This document shows positions 27,131 to 36,163 of a DNA stretch of 52,386 bases, in pieces; position 1 is the stretch's first letter; each line of letters begins with the position of its first letter. The notes below the pieces were generated by a model, which made no database searches, was not told the DNA's origin, and was given only the letters and a program-made list of their open reading frames with translations. The DNA is from CAZELM01 sp964512995. GTDB lineage: Bacteria; CSSED10-310. A program made the translations under genes and the position numbers. The stretch is taken from contig CAZELM010000033.1 in NCBI GenBank assembly GCA_964512995.1, forward strand, positions 1 through 52,386. Direction: 5' to 3'.

Positions 27131-28063
27131 TTACTTTCGTTTTTTCCCAGGATTTTTCAATACCCGGATATTCCGCGTCACCCAAGTCTGAAGCTCATCA
27201 TCCCCGAGGTATCCGGTTTGAAAATTATATCCACAATTAACACATTCTGTCGCGCTTTTCCGCACCGACTCATAACACATGGGGCAAACCTTTTTTCGAC
27301 GGCTCAGCACGAATATGGCATAACCAAGACCACAGACAGCGATACCCAGAATGAATAAGGATCGAATCCCCCGATCGTGCGCCTCCTGAATCGATTCTGG
27401 TACATCATCCGATGTATTTTTCGGTTTGACCTTCAATTTCAACGGATCTTTTTCTGCCGTTGTGTCCGTGCTGTTGCTTTTCACTGAATCGGATGCCCAT
27501 AAATTCCGTTTTTGCTGTTCGGCGATCTGTTGTTTTTGTTTGAACTCCATGGATTTAACGTGTTCGGGAGTTCCTGGGGAGATTTGAGCCAATCCTTCTT
27601 CCAAGAGCAAGGAATTGAGCAGTCGACCATCCGGAAGCGTCACATAAGCCCAAATGCGTGCATCTCCCGTTGGACGAATATCAGAAACCTGAAAGCGTAT
27701 CTCCTGATTCATAACCAGCTCCCTGACACGCTTAACAGCTTCTTCGGCGATTCGTTTCCGGTCCGGATTGAGTGAATCAACCCATCCCAGTGAGATCGGT
27801 TCATAGGCACTGATACCGAGCAGTTTGACAAGCCGGTTATCCTCAAGCTTCAATAAATCACCCGCCAGCACATCAACCACCCGGGCGGTTTGCTGAGGAA
27901 TGGGTTCCGGTGATGGAGTCGGAGCCTGTTTCCCCGATTTTTTCCCCTGAGATGTTTTTGGATTCGATGGCTCAGTCGAATGAGATACACCAATAGACAA
28001 AAACAGAATCATAACGGCAATCGGTATGATTTGATGACAGGTGCTTCTGAGTCGTCTGACCAT
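27131..28063 (-). CDS. Exported/membrane protein with SNase-like domain and C-terminal zinc ribbon
   Basis: About 310 residues. I start at 28063 because GGGGGAGGG lies 4 nt upstream; an ATG at 28084 has none. A signal peptide or anchor (IIPIAVMILFLSIGVSHS) leads to a Pro/Lys-rich stretch, then a staphylococcal-nuclease-like domain (about 60-195). Recognisable SNase-fold segments are ARVVDVLAGDLLKLEDN, RLVKLLGISAYEP, RIAEEAVKRVRELV, ARIWAYVTLPDGRLLNSLLLEEGLA and QKRNLWA. The usual Arg and Asp active-site positions are partly changed (LLGIS for RLxGID), so nuclease activity is doubtful. A second membrane helix (LFILGIAVCGLGYAIFVL) is followed by a two-CxxC zinc ribbon (CPMCYESVRKSATECVNC). Possibly a degenerate extracytoplasmic nuclease homologue; the substrate is unknown. 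Confidence 0.7.
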   Translation of the reverse strand: MVRRLRSTCHQIIPIAVMILFLSIGVSHSTEPSNPKTSQGKKSGKQAPTPSPEPIPQQTARVVDVLAGDLLKLEDNRLVKLLGISAYEPISLGWVDSLNPDRKRIAEEAVKRVRELVMNQEIRFQVSDIRPTGDARIWAYVTLPDGRLLNSLLLEEGLAQISPGTPEHVKSMEFKQKQQIAEQQKRNLWASDSVKSNSTDTTAEKDPLKLKVKPKNTSDDVPESIQEAHDRGIRSLFILGIAVCGLGYAIFVLSRRKKVCPMCYESVRKSATECVNCGYNFQTGYLGDDELQTWVTRNIRVLKNPGKKRK

Positions 28064-28177
28064 CTGACCCTCCCCCAAATACATGACTTAGACTATCATA
28101 ATAAATGCATCTCGCCAATATATTCCAACCATTTTTTCCGATGCATTAAATTTAATGTGTATCACCAGCACGCCATG

Positions 28178-28183
28178 TATAAT
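28178..28183 (+). promoter_or_regulatory. Candidate -10 element for the DUF362 gene
   Basis: A consensus TATAAT lies 27 nt before the start codon, with the AGGGGAGA ribosome site right after the expected transcription start. The -35 region is weak (ATGTGT at 17 bp). Confidence 0.35.
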
Positions 28184-28209
28184 AGGAAATCGGAATAGGG
28201 GAGAACGAT

Positions 28210-29349
28210 ATGTCAGAAGTAGTTTTCGTAAGATGTCATTCATACCAACCTGAGGAAGTTCGAAGCGCTGTACAGAGAGGATTCAGATTATTGAACGGGA
28301 TTGAATCCTTATTTCAGAATGGCGAGAAAATCCTCATCAAACCAAACCTGCTTTCAGCGGCCAATCCGGAATCCGCAGTCACCACTCACCCGATGGTTTT
28401 CAAAGCCGTATCCGAAGAACTCGCCCGGTTTCCAATCACACTATCCTATGGTGATTCTCCGGCTGTGTCCACTCCACTCAAAGCAGCCATAAAAACGACC
28501 TTTCATCAAACTGCTGAATCGCTTGGGATTCCGATGGCTGACTTTATGTCGGGTAAATCAATGAGCACTCCGGAAGATTCCCTGATACGGAAGTTCACGA
28601 TTGCGAATGGCGTTCTGGATGCGGACGGGATCATCTCCATCAGCAAACTCAAAACACATACGTTCACAACATTCACGGGAGCGATAAAAAATCAACTGGG
28701 ATGTGTGCCTGGCCTCAGCAAATCGGAGTTTCATGCTCAGTTTCCGGACGCGTTCGATTTTGGCCGGATGCTTGTGGAGCTTACAAAGTTACTGAACCCG
28801 CGTTTATACATTATGGATGGCATTGAAGCCATGGAAGGGAATGGTCCATCCGGTGGAACTCCCAGATCCATGAATGTTTTGTTGTTTTCATTGGATCCTG
28901 CCGCATTGGATGCCATGGTCGCTCGATTGCTGAACATGAATCCATCCAAAATTCCCGCATTGCACTGGGCACATCGATTACGGCTGGGGGAAATCCATGA
29001 TATTCAGTGCAATGGTGATCCATGGGAAGATTTCAAACCCGTTTCCTTTGAGGTTCCGGTATGTTCCATCGGTCCCAGCCATCCGGTTCTGGCCAGATTA
29101 CTGAGAGAACATATCCTGCCGAAACCTCACATATTATCAGGAAAATGTACCCGCTGTGGCCAATGCACAACGATCTGCCCAGTCGATCCAAAAGCCATTG
29201 CATTTCAACCGGACCAACCGACACCCATATATTCTTACCATCATTGCATCCGTTGTTTTTGTTGCCAGGAAGTCTGCCCGGTCTCTGCCATCGATGTAAA
29301 AACGCCGATACTCGGGAGGATTCTGCATCGTCTGAGCCCGGGTGGCTGA
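28210..29349 (+). CDS. DUF362 protein with two C-terminal 4Fe-4S clusters
   Basis: 379 residues. The N-terminal two thirds (about 1-285) is a DUF362 domain: ILIKPNLLSAANPESAVTTHP, LSYGDSPAV, KLKTHTFTTFTGAIKNQLGCVPG, and MDGIEAMEGNGPSGGTPR. The C-terminus carries two ferredoxin-type cluster motifs, CTRCGQCTTICPVDP and CIRCFCCQEVCPVSAI, so it likely binds two [4Fe-4S] clusters. Proteins of this architecture are cytoplasmic redox proteins of unknown reaction, common in anaerobes. ATG with GGGGAGA upstream, divergent from the SNase-like gene. No partner oxidoreductase is adjacent. The clusters suggest an anaerobic or microaerobic lifestyle (inference). Confidence 0.9.
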   Translation: MSEVVFVRCHSYQPEEVRSAVQRGFRLLNGIESLFQNGEKILIKPNLLSAANPESAVTTHPMVFKAVSEELARFPITLSYGDSPAVSTPLKAAIKTTFHQTAESLGIPMADFMSGKSMSTPEDSLIRKFTIANGVLDADGIISISKLKTHTFTTFTGAIKNQLGCVPGLSKSEFHAQFPDAFDFGRMLVELTKLLNPRLYIMDGIEAMEGNGPSGGTPRSMNVLLFSLDPAALDAMVARLLNMNPSKIPALHWAHRLRLGEIHDIQCNGDPWEDFKPVSFEVPVCSIGPSHPVLARLLREHILPKPHILSGKCTRCGQCTTICPVDPKAIAFQPDQPTPIYSYHHCIRCFCCQEVCPVSAIDVKTPILGRILHRLSPGG

Positions 29350-29365
29350 TCCCGATTCCCGAGAC

Positions 29366-30313
29366 TTATTCCAGATCATCAATTCGTTGTGATATTTCCT
29401 GGGTTCGAGTGATCTCCAGCAATTTGCGATATGCTTTTCGAAACAAAATCCCCTGCTCATCAGAAATCTGTTGAGCGGCTTCCCGTACGCTCCCGGTCTC
29501 CCGTAATGCCGCAACAAAAACCGCCTCCTCGATATCCTGGATCGATATCGGGACAATGTCGTGAGCGGCGATTACAATGGTCAGCTCCCCCTTGATTGGA
29601 GTGCCAGAAAGAAGCAGCGGCATTTGCTCACCTTTCCCACAGATCACTTCCTCGTGGATCTTCGTCATTTCCCGGCAGATGGCCGCCTGCCTCTGTGGCA
29701 TCCATAAAGCGATCTCCGAACAGAACTGAGCGATCCGGTGTGGCGCTTCAAATATCACGATCGCTCGGGGTTCTTTCTGAAGTAAGGACCACCGCTTGGC
29801 CCTGACTCCCTGGCTTTTGGGTAAGTATCCCTCAAAAACAAATTTCTCGGAAGGCAATCCTGCCATAACCAGAGCGGTAATTACGGCCGAAGGTCCCGGA
29901 ATCGGAATCACCGGAATATCCTGCTCACGGGCGGCCGTGATCAATTTGAATCCCGGATCCGATATACATGGTGTTCCGCCATCGCTGACCAGAGCCAAAG
30001 ACATTCCACTTTGCAATTTCCCGAGCAGAACATCCACCATTCGGACCGCATTGTGATCATGGTAACTGACCAACCGCGTTTTTATGTCAAAATGGGTCAG
30101 CAAAACCCTGGTTCGCCGTGTATCTTCCGCTGCAATGAGATCCACAGCTTTCAAAGTATGAATAGCCCGGAATGTAATATCGTCGAGATTGCCGATCGGT
30201 GTAGCAACAATAAACAATGTACCGCAAAGATTTTTCTTCGTATTCATCTCACCCAAAATAGAGCCATCCGGATATAAAGGCAAATGAAATATGAACTCAT
30301 GATGAGTTGACAT
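29366..30313 (-). CDS. rsmI: 16S rRNA (cytidine1402-2'-O)-methyltransferase RsmI
   Basis: 315 residues, SAM-dependent tetrapyrrole-methylase fold. Family motifs are FIVATPIGNLDDITFRAI, LIAAEDTRRTRVLL, LVSDGGTPCISDPGFKLI, IPGPSAVITALVMAGLP, FEGYLPK and IFEAPHRI. RsmI 2'-O-methylates C1402 in the decoding centre of 16S rRNA. The N-terminus is ambiguous: ATG at 30313 adds 22 residues not typical of the family, while ATG at 30247 (MNTKKNLCGTLFIVATPIG) matches the usual length and has GGTGAG next to it. It is divergent from the primary sigma factor gene with a 72-bp spacer, or slightly more with the shorter start. It converges with the DUF362 gene, separated by 16 bp. Confidence 0.93.
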   Translation of the reverse strand: MSTHHEFIFHLPLYPDGSILGEMNTKKNLCGTLFIVATPIGNLDDITFRAIHTLKAVDLIAAEDTRRTRVLLTHFDIKTRLVSYHDHNAVRMVDVLLGKLQSGMSLALVSDGGTPCISDPGFKLITAAREQDIPVIPIPGPSAVITALVMAGLPSEKFVFEGYLPKSQGVRAKRWSLLQKEPRAIVIFEAPHRIAQFCSEIALWMPQRQAAICREMTKIHEEVICGKGEQMPLLLSGTPIKGELTIVIAAHDIVPISIQDIEEAVFVAALRETGSVREAAQQISDEQGILFRKAYRKLLEITRTQEISQRIDDLE

Positions 30314-30318
30314 CTCAG

Positions 30319-30347
30319 TTTACAAGTCTTATTCTGAGACCTAGAAC
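30319..30347 (+). promoter_or_regulatory. Candidate promoter of the sigma factor gene
   Basis: TTTACA (30319-30324), 17-bp spacer, TAGAAC (30342-30347), in the short spacer between rsmI and rpoD. An inverted repeat (TCTCAG/CTGAGA) overlaps it. Confidence 0.4.
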
Positions 30348-30385
30348 TTCTGTTTACAGTATTTCAGAGGGAACTGGAAGGGAAT

Positions 30386-31492
30386 ATGGATCGTCGGAAA
30401 ACTGGAGAAAGCGACTTTCTTGAGGAAGATGTTCATCTGAATCACGATGATGGTATCCAGGAAGATTGCTATCCAGAGGATATGATCAAGGCTGATATAT
30501 CGGAAATCGATGACTTCGATTTCTGCGACGATAACCACTCTCCTGAAAAAGTCCTGCCCAATGATTCCGCTGTCACATCGGATGATACGATACGGATGTA
30601 TTTTCATGATATGGGAGATTACAAACCACTCTCCCGTGAAGTTGAAAATCAATGGGCGATGGAGATAACCCTTGCCAAAACAAAACTGGAACAGACAATC
30701 CAGGAATCGGAAAAAGCCAGCCAATCGGAAGGTGAAGTATTTGAAAAGCTGATGATGGCTCAGGATGAGCTGAATGAAAAAATCAACCGGCTTGTTCGAG
30801 CCAATCTTCGATTGGTAGTATCCATTGCCAAAAAATATTTTAATCGTGGGCTGGCGTTCGCTGACTTATTACAGGAAGGGAATATTGGGTTGATCAAAGC
30901 AGCGGAACGATTTGACTACACCAAAGGATTCCGCTTCTCGACCTACGCTACATGGTGGATTCGGCAGGCCATCACGCGAGCAATATCGGATCAGTCGAGA
31001 ACGATCCGACTTCCTGTTCATCTCACGGAGATACTCAACAAAATAAACAGCTTATCGCATCGATTACTGCAGAAAAATCAGCGTTATCCATCCCTGGATG
31101 AAATCTCCGGAGAAATCGGACGGCCAACCGATGAAATTGAACGAATCAGTGGTCTGAACCAGAAACCATTCTCTCTGCAATCCCTTGTCGGGGAGGAAGA
31201 AGAAACGCCATTGAGCGATTTTCTGGAAGACAAATCCGTGGAATCTCCGATGAGTGAAGCCGAGCGGTTCGAGTTGAGGGAACTGGTGAAAGCGGCATTA
31301 ACCCCCTTGACCGACCGGGAGCAGATCATCCTGCGACTTCGGTTTGGAATTGGCACCGGAGTAGAGCATACGCTCGAAGAAATCGGGCAATTCCTCGGTC
31401 TGACCCGGGAACGTATCCGTCAAATCGAAGGAAATGCGTTACAGAAACTGCGCAGATCCGGCTCCAATCCCCTCCAGGATTATGAACCCTGA
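30386..31492 (+). CDS. rpoD: RNA polymerase primary sigma factor (RpoD/SigA)
   Basis: 368 residues. A short acidic N-terminus (about 1-65, rich in Asp/Glu) stands where region 1.1 is found in longer sigmas. Region 1.2 follows (TSDDTIRMYFHDMGDYKPLSREVE), then regions 2.1-2.4 (NLRLVVSIAKKYFNRGLAFADLLQEGNIGLIKAAERFDYTKG, the FRFSTYATWWIRQAITRAI -10 recognition/melting helix). Region 3 contains QSRTIRLPVHLTEILNKI, and region 4 LTDREQIILRLRFG, TLEEIGQFLGLTRERIRQIEGNALQKLR. Lengths and the RpoD-box residues fit a housekeeping sigma-70, consistent with the TTGACA/TATAAT-like promoters seen elsewhere in the window. The ATG has GAAGGGAA immediately upstream. polA follows after 169 bp on the same strand. 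Confidence 0.95.
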   Translation: MDRRKTGESDFLEEDVHLNHDDGIQEDCYPEDMIKADISEIDDFDFCDDNHSPEKVLPNDSAVTSDDTIRMYFHDMGDYKPLSREVENQWAMEITLAKTKLEQTIQESEKASQSEGEVFEKLMMAQDELNEKINRLVRANLRLVVSIAKKYFNRGLAFADLLQEGNIGLIKAAERFDYTKGFRFSTYATWWIRQAITRAISDQSRTIRLPVHLTEILNKINSLSHRLLQKNQRYPSLDEISGEIGRPTDEIERISGLNQKPFSLQSLVGEEEETPLSDFLEDKSVESPMSEAERFELRELVKAALTPLTDREQIILRLRFGIGTGVEHTLEEIGQFLGLTRERIRQIEGNALQKLRRSGSNPLQDYEP

Positions 31493-31598
31493 CAAAACAC
31501 TCGCGCCATTATTCTCTCCATTGTCGATCTTTTTATGATCTCTCAACCCTGACATACAAGCGAACTTTTATTCGTATCCACTGCAAATCAAGCAGGGA

Positions 31599-31627
31599 TT
31601 GCGGTCATCGCTGTTCCCAGGTAATAT
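31599..31627 (+). promoter_or_regulatory. Candidate promoter of polA
   Basis: TTGCGG (31599-31604), 17-bp spacer, TAATAT (31622-31627); the expected start is near 31634 and the AGGAGGG ribosome site at 31649. Confidence 0.35.
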
Positions 31628-31661
31628 CCGATCATCGATATTCAATCGAGGAGGGACTATT

Positions 31662-34373
31662 ATGCCGGATTCGAAAACGCTGTATGTGGTTGATGCGCAT
31701 CACCTGCTTTACAAGGCTCATTTCGCTTTTATTCAGAGACCACTGATCAATTCCAAAGGACGCGATCTGTCTGTCAGCTATGGATTCTCCCGGATGCTCT
31801 TCGGGTTGATCAAGGATCGAACCCCCCAATATCTGGCCATGGCTTTCGATCGGAAAGCTCCGACATTCCGGCATGAGTTATACTTGCAGTATAAGCTAAA
31901 ACGTCCGCCCATGCCGGCTCCGATTGCCGATAACATCCCGGATATCAAACGGATCGTTCATGCCTTGGGGATACCGGTTCTCGAGCAGGACGGGTTTGAA
32001 GCGGATGACATATTGGCAAGTATTGTCGAGCGGTTTAAAGGGCAAGATTTTGATATCTGTTTAATCACCGGAGATAAAGACATGCTTCAGTTAATCTCCG
32101 AGCATGTCACGGTACTGGCGGCCAAAAAAGGTCTTTCCGATCTTCAGGTGTATGATCGGGATAAAGTCATCGAACGATATGGAATTCCTCCCGAAAAGAT
32201 GATCGACTTTTTTGCGATGGTCGGGGACGAAGTGGATAATGTCCCTGGAATATCCGGAGTTGGTCCCAAGACAGCGGTCAAGCTGCTTCAGGAATTCGGA
32301 ACCCTGGATCATATCCTCCAAAATCCGGGACTGATTTCATCAGAGAAATTACGGGAGCGCATTCAGAACAACCGTGATTTTGCCATTCTGTCAAAGCGCT
32401 TGATCCAGCTCAGAAAAGATGCCGATATTCCCGATGACATCGACCATTTTCAAATCAAAAAGCGTGATATCGGGACGCTGAGACAAATTTTTCAGGAGAT
32501 GGAATTCCGGTCTCTTCTGGATGAATTGGGTCCAATACCATCGGAAATCGAGGAGAGGAACTATCAGATTTTAACGACTCGGGATGATCTGATGGCATTA
32601 CGTCAACGGTTGCGTGAGGTCAACGAATTTGCCTTCCATGTGGAAATGAGTTCAGAGAATCCCAATGAAGCAAAGATCATCGGAATCTCCATCGCATTAA
32701 AACCATTGGAAGGCTATTATATTCCGCTCTGTCATCATCAATCGACATCCTCGCACCGGATCGGTATTCAGGATATCAAAGATGCGCTGCTCCCAATCCT
32801 GATCGATTCCCGTATCTCAAAAATCGGTCATAATATAAAACGCAGTTGGATTGCACTGCGGCACATGGGAATGGATCTCAAAGGTGTGACTTTCGATACC
32901 ATGGTGGCATCTTACGTGGTAGATCCCGGAAGACGCAAGCACACACTGGCAGAACTGGCAAGGGAATATCTGAACCTCCACACACTCTCCGCCATTCTAG
33001 ACCTTCAGCAACCATCCGATCAATTGACGATGGATATTGTAACTACAGAGCAGACGGCCGAACATTCATGTGAATCCGCAGATATTACATTCCGGCTGTT
33101 TCATGTGTTAAAAAAACATCTGACTTCCAATGGGCTGTATCCGCTTTTTTCGGATATCGAAATCCCCCTGATCGATGTTCTTGTTCATATCGAACTGGCA
33201 GGGATCCGCCTTGATTCATCCCTGTTGAACCGATTGTCGATTGATATTCAGTCTCAGATTGACTCCCTATGTGAGGATATCTTCATCCTGGCCGGAGAAT
33301 CATTCAATATCAACTCCACCCAACAATTATCGAATATCCTGTTCAATAAGCTGAATTATCCCAGGCAAGGGATAAAAAAAACAAAAACCGGTTACTCGAC
33401 GGCAGAATCCGAGCTGATGAAACTGGCTTTATTGGGTGGGTTGTTTCGGGAGTTGCCAATGAAGATACTGGAACATCGAAGCATGTCCAAACTCAAAAGC
33501 ACCTACCTGGATACCCTCCCCGCGATGGTCAATCCATTGACAGACCGCATCCACACCTCCTTCAATCAAACCGTAACAGAAACCGGCCGGCTGAGTTCCT
33601 CGGAACCGAATCTGCAGAATATTCCGGTCCGGACACCCATCGGACGGGAGATCCGACGGGCATTCATCCCCTCTGAAGGCAATCTGTTGATCTCCGCCGA
33701 TTATTCTCAGATGGAGTTGCGGATTCTGGCTCATGTGACCAATGATGAAGCATTACTTGAAGCATTTACACACAATCAGGATGTGCATTCTGCAACGGCA
33801 TCCAAACTGTTTGGAGTAGCCCTTGACGCGGTAACGCCGGAGCAACGCCGCCGTGCAAAGATGGTGAACTTCGGGATCGATTATGGAATGACGGCATTCG
33901 GGCTGTCGGAACGGCTGGGTATTGGTGTGAGTGAAGCGAAAACCTATATCGAGAAGTATCTGGATCACTTCAAGGGAGTCCGGCAGTACATCGCCGACAT
34001 TTCAGAACGGGTGCAACAGCTCGGATATGTGGAGACGTTGTCAGGCCGCCGCCGGTTCATTCCGCTGGCAAATGAAAAACAGAAACAGCTTCGGGAAATG
34101 GGCATCCGACAGGCGATCAATATGCCGATCCAGGGAACCGCGGCTGATATCATCAAAATTGCGATGATCCGGATTTATCATGCAATCCGAAGCAACAAAC
34201 TGAAAACAAAAATGGTGCTTCAGATCCATGATGAACTGCTGTTCGATGCACCGGAGGATGAAGTGACCGCGGTTCGGGACATCGTAAAACACGAGATGGA
34301 AAATGCCATGGTGTTGAAGGTACCATTGAAAGTCGAGATTTCCACGGGAGCCAGTTGGGCAGAACTCCATTGA
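31662..34373 (+). CDS. polA: DNA polymerase I
   Basis: 903 residues, family-A polymerase with the usual three domains. The start at 31662 is set by AGGAGGG upstream; an earlier in-frame ATG at 31599 has no such site. The 5'-nuclease domain (about 1-290) has AFDRKAPTFRHELY, EADDILASI, LITGDKDMLQLI and the helix-hairpin-helix VPGISGVGPKTAVKLL. The 3'-5' exonuclease-like domain (about 305-490) has lost key acidic residues: DxE is His326-Val-Glu328, and the NxxxD position reads NIKRS (Ser395). Proofreading is therefore probably inactive. The polymerase domain (about 500-903) has RLSSSEPNLQNIPVRT, DYSQMELRILAHV (motif A), RRRAKMVNFGIDYGMTAFGL (motif B) and QIHDELLF (motif C). Functions in Okazaki-fragment maturation and repair synthesis. 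Confidence 0.96.
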   Translation: MPDSKTLYVVDAHHLLYKAHFAFIQRPLINSKGRDLSVSYGFSRMLFGLIKDRTPQYLAMAFDRKAPTFRHELYLQYKLKRPPMPAPIADNIPDIKRIVHALGIPVLEQDGFEADDILASIVERFKGQDFDICLITGDKDMLQLISEHVTVLAAKKGLSDLQVYDRDKVIERYGIPPEKMIDFFAMVGDEVDNVPGISGVGPKTAVKLLQEFGTLDHILQNPGLISSEKLRERIQNNRDFAILSKRLIQLRKDADIPDDIDHFQIKKRDIGTLRQIFQEMEFRSLLDELGPIPSEIEERNYQILTTRDDLMALRQRLREVNEFAFHVEMSSENPNEAKIIGISIALKPLEGYYIPLCHHQSTSSHRIGIQDIKDALLPILIDSRISKIGHNIKRSWIALRHMGMDLKGVTFDTMVASYVVDPGRRKHTLAELAREYLNLHTLSAILDLQQPSDQLTMDIVTTEQTAEHSCESADITFRLFHVLKKHLTSNGLYPLFSDIEIPLIDVLVHIELAGIRLDSSLLNRLSIDIQSQIDSLCEDIFILAGESFNINSTQQLSNILFNKLNYPRQGIKKTKTGYSTAESELMKLALLGGLFRELPMKILEHRSMSKLKSTYLDTLPAMVNPLTDRIHTSFNQTVTETGRLSSSEPNLQNIPVRTPIGREIRRAFIPSEGNLLISADYSQMELRILAHVTNDEALLEAFTHNQDVHSATASKLFGVALDAVTPEQRRRAKMVNFGIDYGMTAFGLSERLGIGVSEAKTYIEKYLDHFKGVRQYIADISERVQQLGYVETLSGRRRFIPLANEKQKQLREMGIRQAINMPIQGTAADIIKIAMIRIYHAIRSNKLKTKMVLQIHDELLFDAPEDEVTAVRDIVKHEMENAMVLKVPLKVEISTGASWAELH

Positions 34374-34960
34374 ATATCATCCAAACAGGGGAGACTGCAC
34401 GAACGCCCTGGAATGGGAGTCTGTGTTCATGACATGGAGACTATGATGAAAGTCAGGGAACTATCAGATTTCCGGGAGATACTGCGGCAGAACGAGTTGT
34501 TTTCGGAGAGTTGAAGAATGCAAATTGGCCGGATCTACCGTCAAGATTCGGAATCGGCGCCGGTACGCTTTTGACTATTTTGGAAGATGCTATATTGGAT
34601 CCTGACCATCACAAATGGAATACGCTAATTGGAGATCGTATCATAAAAAGTTCTGTAAGTGTCTGGGAAATACTCTGCTCTCAATGGAGCAAGGTATGTC
34701 TTAAAAACGAAGAGAGGGAGCGGATTTATACTAAAATATCAGAATCATCCGTTTCTTCAGCGGTTCAGACAATGTGCAGGAGAGAATCCCCCGTCTGACT
34801 ATCATGGGGTTCCGGCTTCTCAGAACAACCTATTGATAATACATTGCACATACCGGTTAACCCATTGAACGAATGCCTCGGAATCGGAGTAAATGTCTGT
34901 ATTGCTGATGATTGGATTACGTACCAAGTTGATGGTCTATAAATTAAAGCTGACATTTGC
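34374..34960. other. Intergenic region between polA and the 21-bp array
   Basis: About 590 bp with no gene I can support. Short frames exist (for example 34443-34514 and 34511-34798), but they lack ribosome sites and recognisable families. The stretch has loose internal similarity around GGGAGACT/GGGAGTCT. It may be decayed sequence or part of the repeat locus. Confidence 0.4.
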
Positions 34961-35451
34961 GGGATCATGTGGGACGGTCGCGGGATCATGTGGGACGGTC
35001 GCGGGATCGTGTGGGACGGTCGCGGGATCATGTGGGACAGTCGCGGGATCGTGTGGGATGGTCACGGGAGCATGTGGGACAGTCACGGGAGCATGTGGGA
35101 CGATCGCGGGATCGTGTGGGACAGTCACGGAATCATGTGGGACAGTCGCGGGATCATGTGGGACGGTCGCGGGATCATGTGGGACGGTCGCGGGATCATG
35201 TGGGACGGTCGCGGGATCATNNNNNNNNNNNNNNNNNNNNNNNNNNNNNNNNNNNNNNNNNNNNNNNNNNNNNNNNNNNNNNNNNNNNNNNNNNNNNNNN
35301 NNNNNNNNNNNNNNNNNNNNGTCGCGGGATCATGTGGGACGGTCGCGGGATCATGTGGGACGGTCGCGGGATCATGTGGGACAGTCGCGGGATCATGTGG
35401 GACGGTCGCGGGATCGTGTGGGACAGTCACGGGATCATGTGGGATGATCAT
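34961..35451. repeat. 21-bp tandem repeat array, interrupted by an assembly gap
   Basis: Twelve full units and one partial unit run from 34961 to 35220. A 5-nt remnant and six units run from 35321 to 35451, followed by a decaying half unit. The unit core is GATCATGTGGGAC followed by GGTCGC. Variation is mostly transitions at four positions, producing CGTGTG, ACAGTC, GGTCAC and similar variants. Most units carry one GATC. Because 21 is divisible by 3, long frames stay open on both strands. The unit differs from that of the array at 1-63. Confidence 0.95.
35221..35320. other. Assembly gap, 100 Ns
   Basis: Exactly 100 Ns inside the tandem array, the conventional placeholder for a gap of unknown size. 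The phase of the repeat is not kept across it, so the true copy number is unknown. Confidence 0.97.
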
Positions 35452-35548
35452 GGAATGATCTGAGCTTGCAAACAATATGCAAAGCAGGAATAGTATGATG
35501 GCTGGCATTCATGGGAAACACTATGAAAGAAAGGATATCTGGAAAACG

Positions 35549-36163
35549 ATGCAGACCAAAGCCATTGCACTGACCGGGGGAATCGCGACCGGAAAAAGTT
35601 TAGTCAGCGGTTTTTTTAAGGAATTAGGCGCAACGATCATTAATACCGATGAGGTAGCAACTCACATTTTGGTTCCCGGCTCTCCGGTAATCGAATTGTT
35701 GGCATCCGCATTTGGTCAAGGAATTATTACTCCTGATCATGGGCTTCATCGTGGCAACATGCTTGAACTCCTTCGGAAAAATCCGTATCTGTTGGAAAAA
35801 CAACTCGAAATACTTGCTCCCTTTATCCTCCCCAGAATCGACACTCTCGTCCAGCAGGAGATACAGGGTCATCCTGAAATTCCGGTGATTGTAGAAGCTC
35901 CTCTGGTGTTTGAATATGGGCATTGTGACCGATACTGGTCTGTAATTGTCGTTTATGCCCCCAGAAAACAACAGATCGACCGATTAACAACACGATCCGG
36001 AAAAGACAACGCATGGGCGGAGTCCGTGATCGATATTCAGATGCCGATCGGTGAAAAAATGGGGATGGCAGACTTTATCATCGACAATTCAGGAGATCCG
36101 TCCGAGACCCGAATTCAGGTTGAGCACATGTATCCATTTATTCTGAAAGAATGGAGAAGATAG
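35549..36163 (+). CDS. coaE: Dephospho-CoA kinase
   Basis: 204 residues when started at ATG 35549 (MQTKAIALTGGIATGKS), which fits the family length. A longer in-frame start at 35477 would lie against the repeat array and add unrelated residues. P-loop GGIATGKS, then INTDEVATHIL (the DxD/H region), LRKNPYLLEKQLEILAPFILPRI, VIVEAPLVFEYG (the usual PLLFE) and the LID-type RLTTRSGKDNAWAESVI are visible. CoaE catalyses the last step of coenzyme A synthesis, ATP-dependent phosphorylation of the ribose 3'-OH of dephospho-CoA. The gene is isolated, converging with the mltD-like gene across 62 bp. Confidence 0.93.
   Translation: MQTKAIALTGGIATGKSLVSGFFKELGATIINTDEVATHILVPGSPVIELLASAFGQGIITPDHGLHRGNMLELLRKNPYLLEKQLEILAPFILPRIDTLVQQEIQGHPEIPVIVEAPLVFEYGHCDRYWSVIVVYAPRKQQIDRLTTRSGKDNAWAESVIDIQMPIGEKMGMADFIIDNSGDPSETRIQVEHMYPFILKEWRR

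Noticed and set aside
34511..34798. 95-codon frame between polA and the array
   Set aside because: No ribosome binding site, no recognisable family, and atypical composition.
34961..35451. CRISPR array
   Set aside because: Units are contiguous 21-bp tandem copies without unique spacers, and no cas genes are present.
34893..35458. Plus-strand heptad repeat proteins (GSCGTVA, RDHVGRS, GIMWDGR) through the 21-bp array
   Set aside because: A period divisible by three keeps all frames open by itself; none has a ribosome site or clear codon constraint, and the frame is unknown across the gap.
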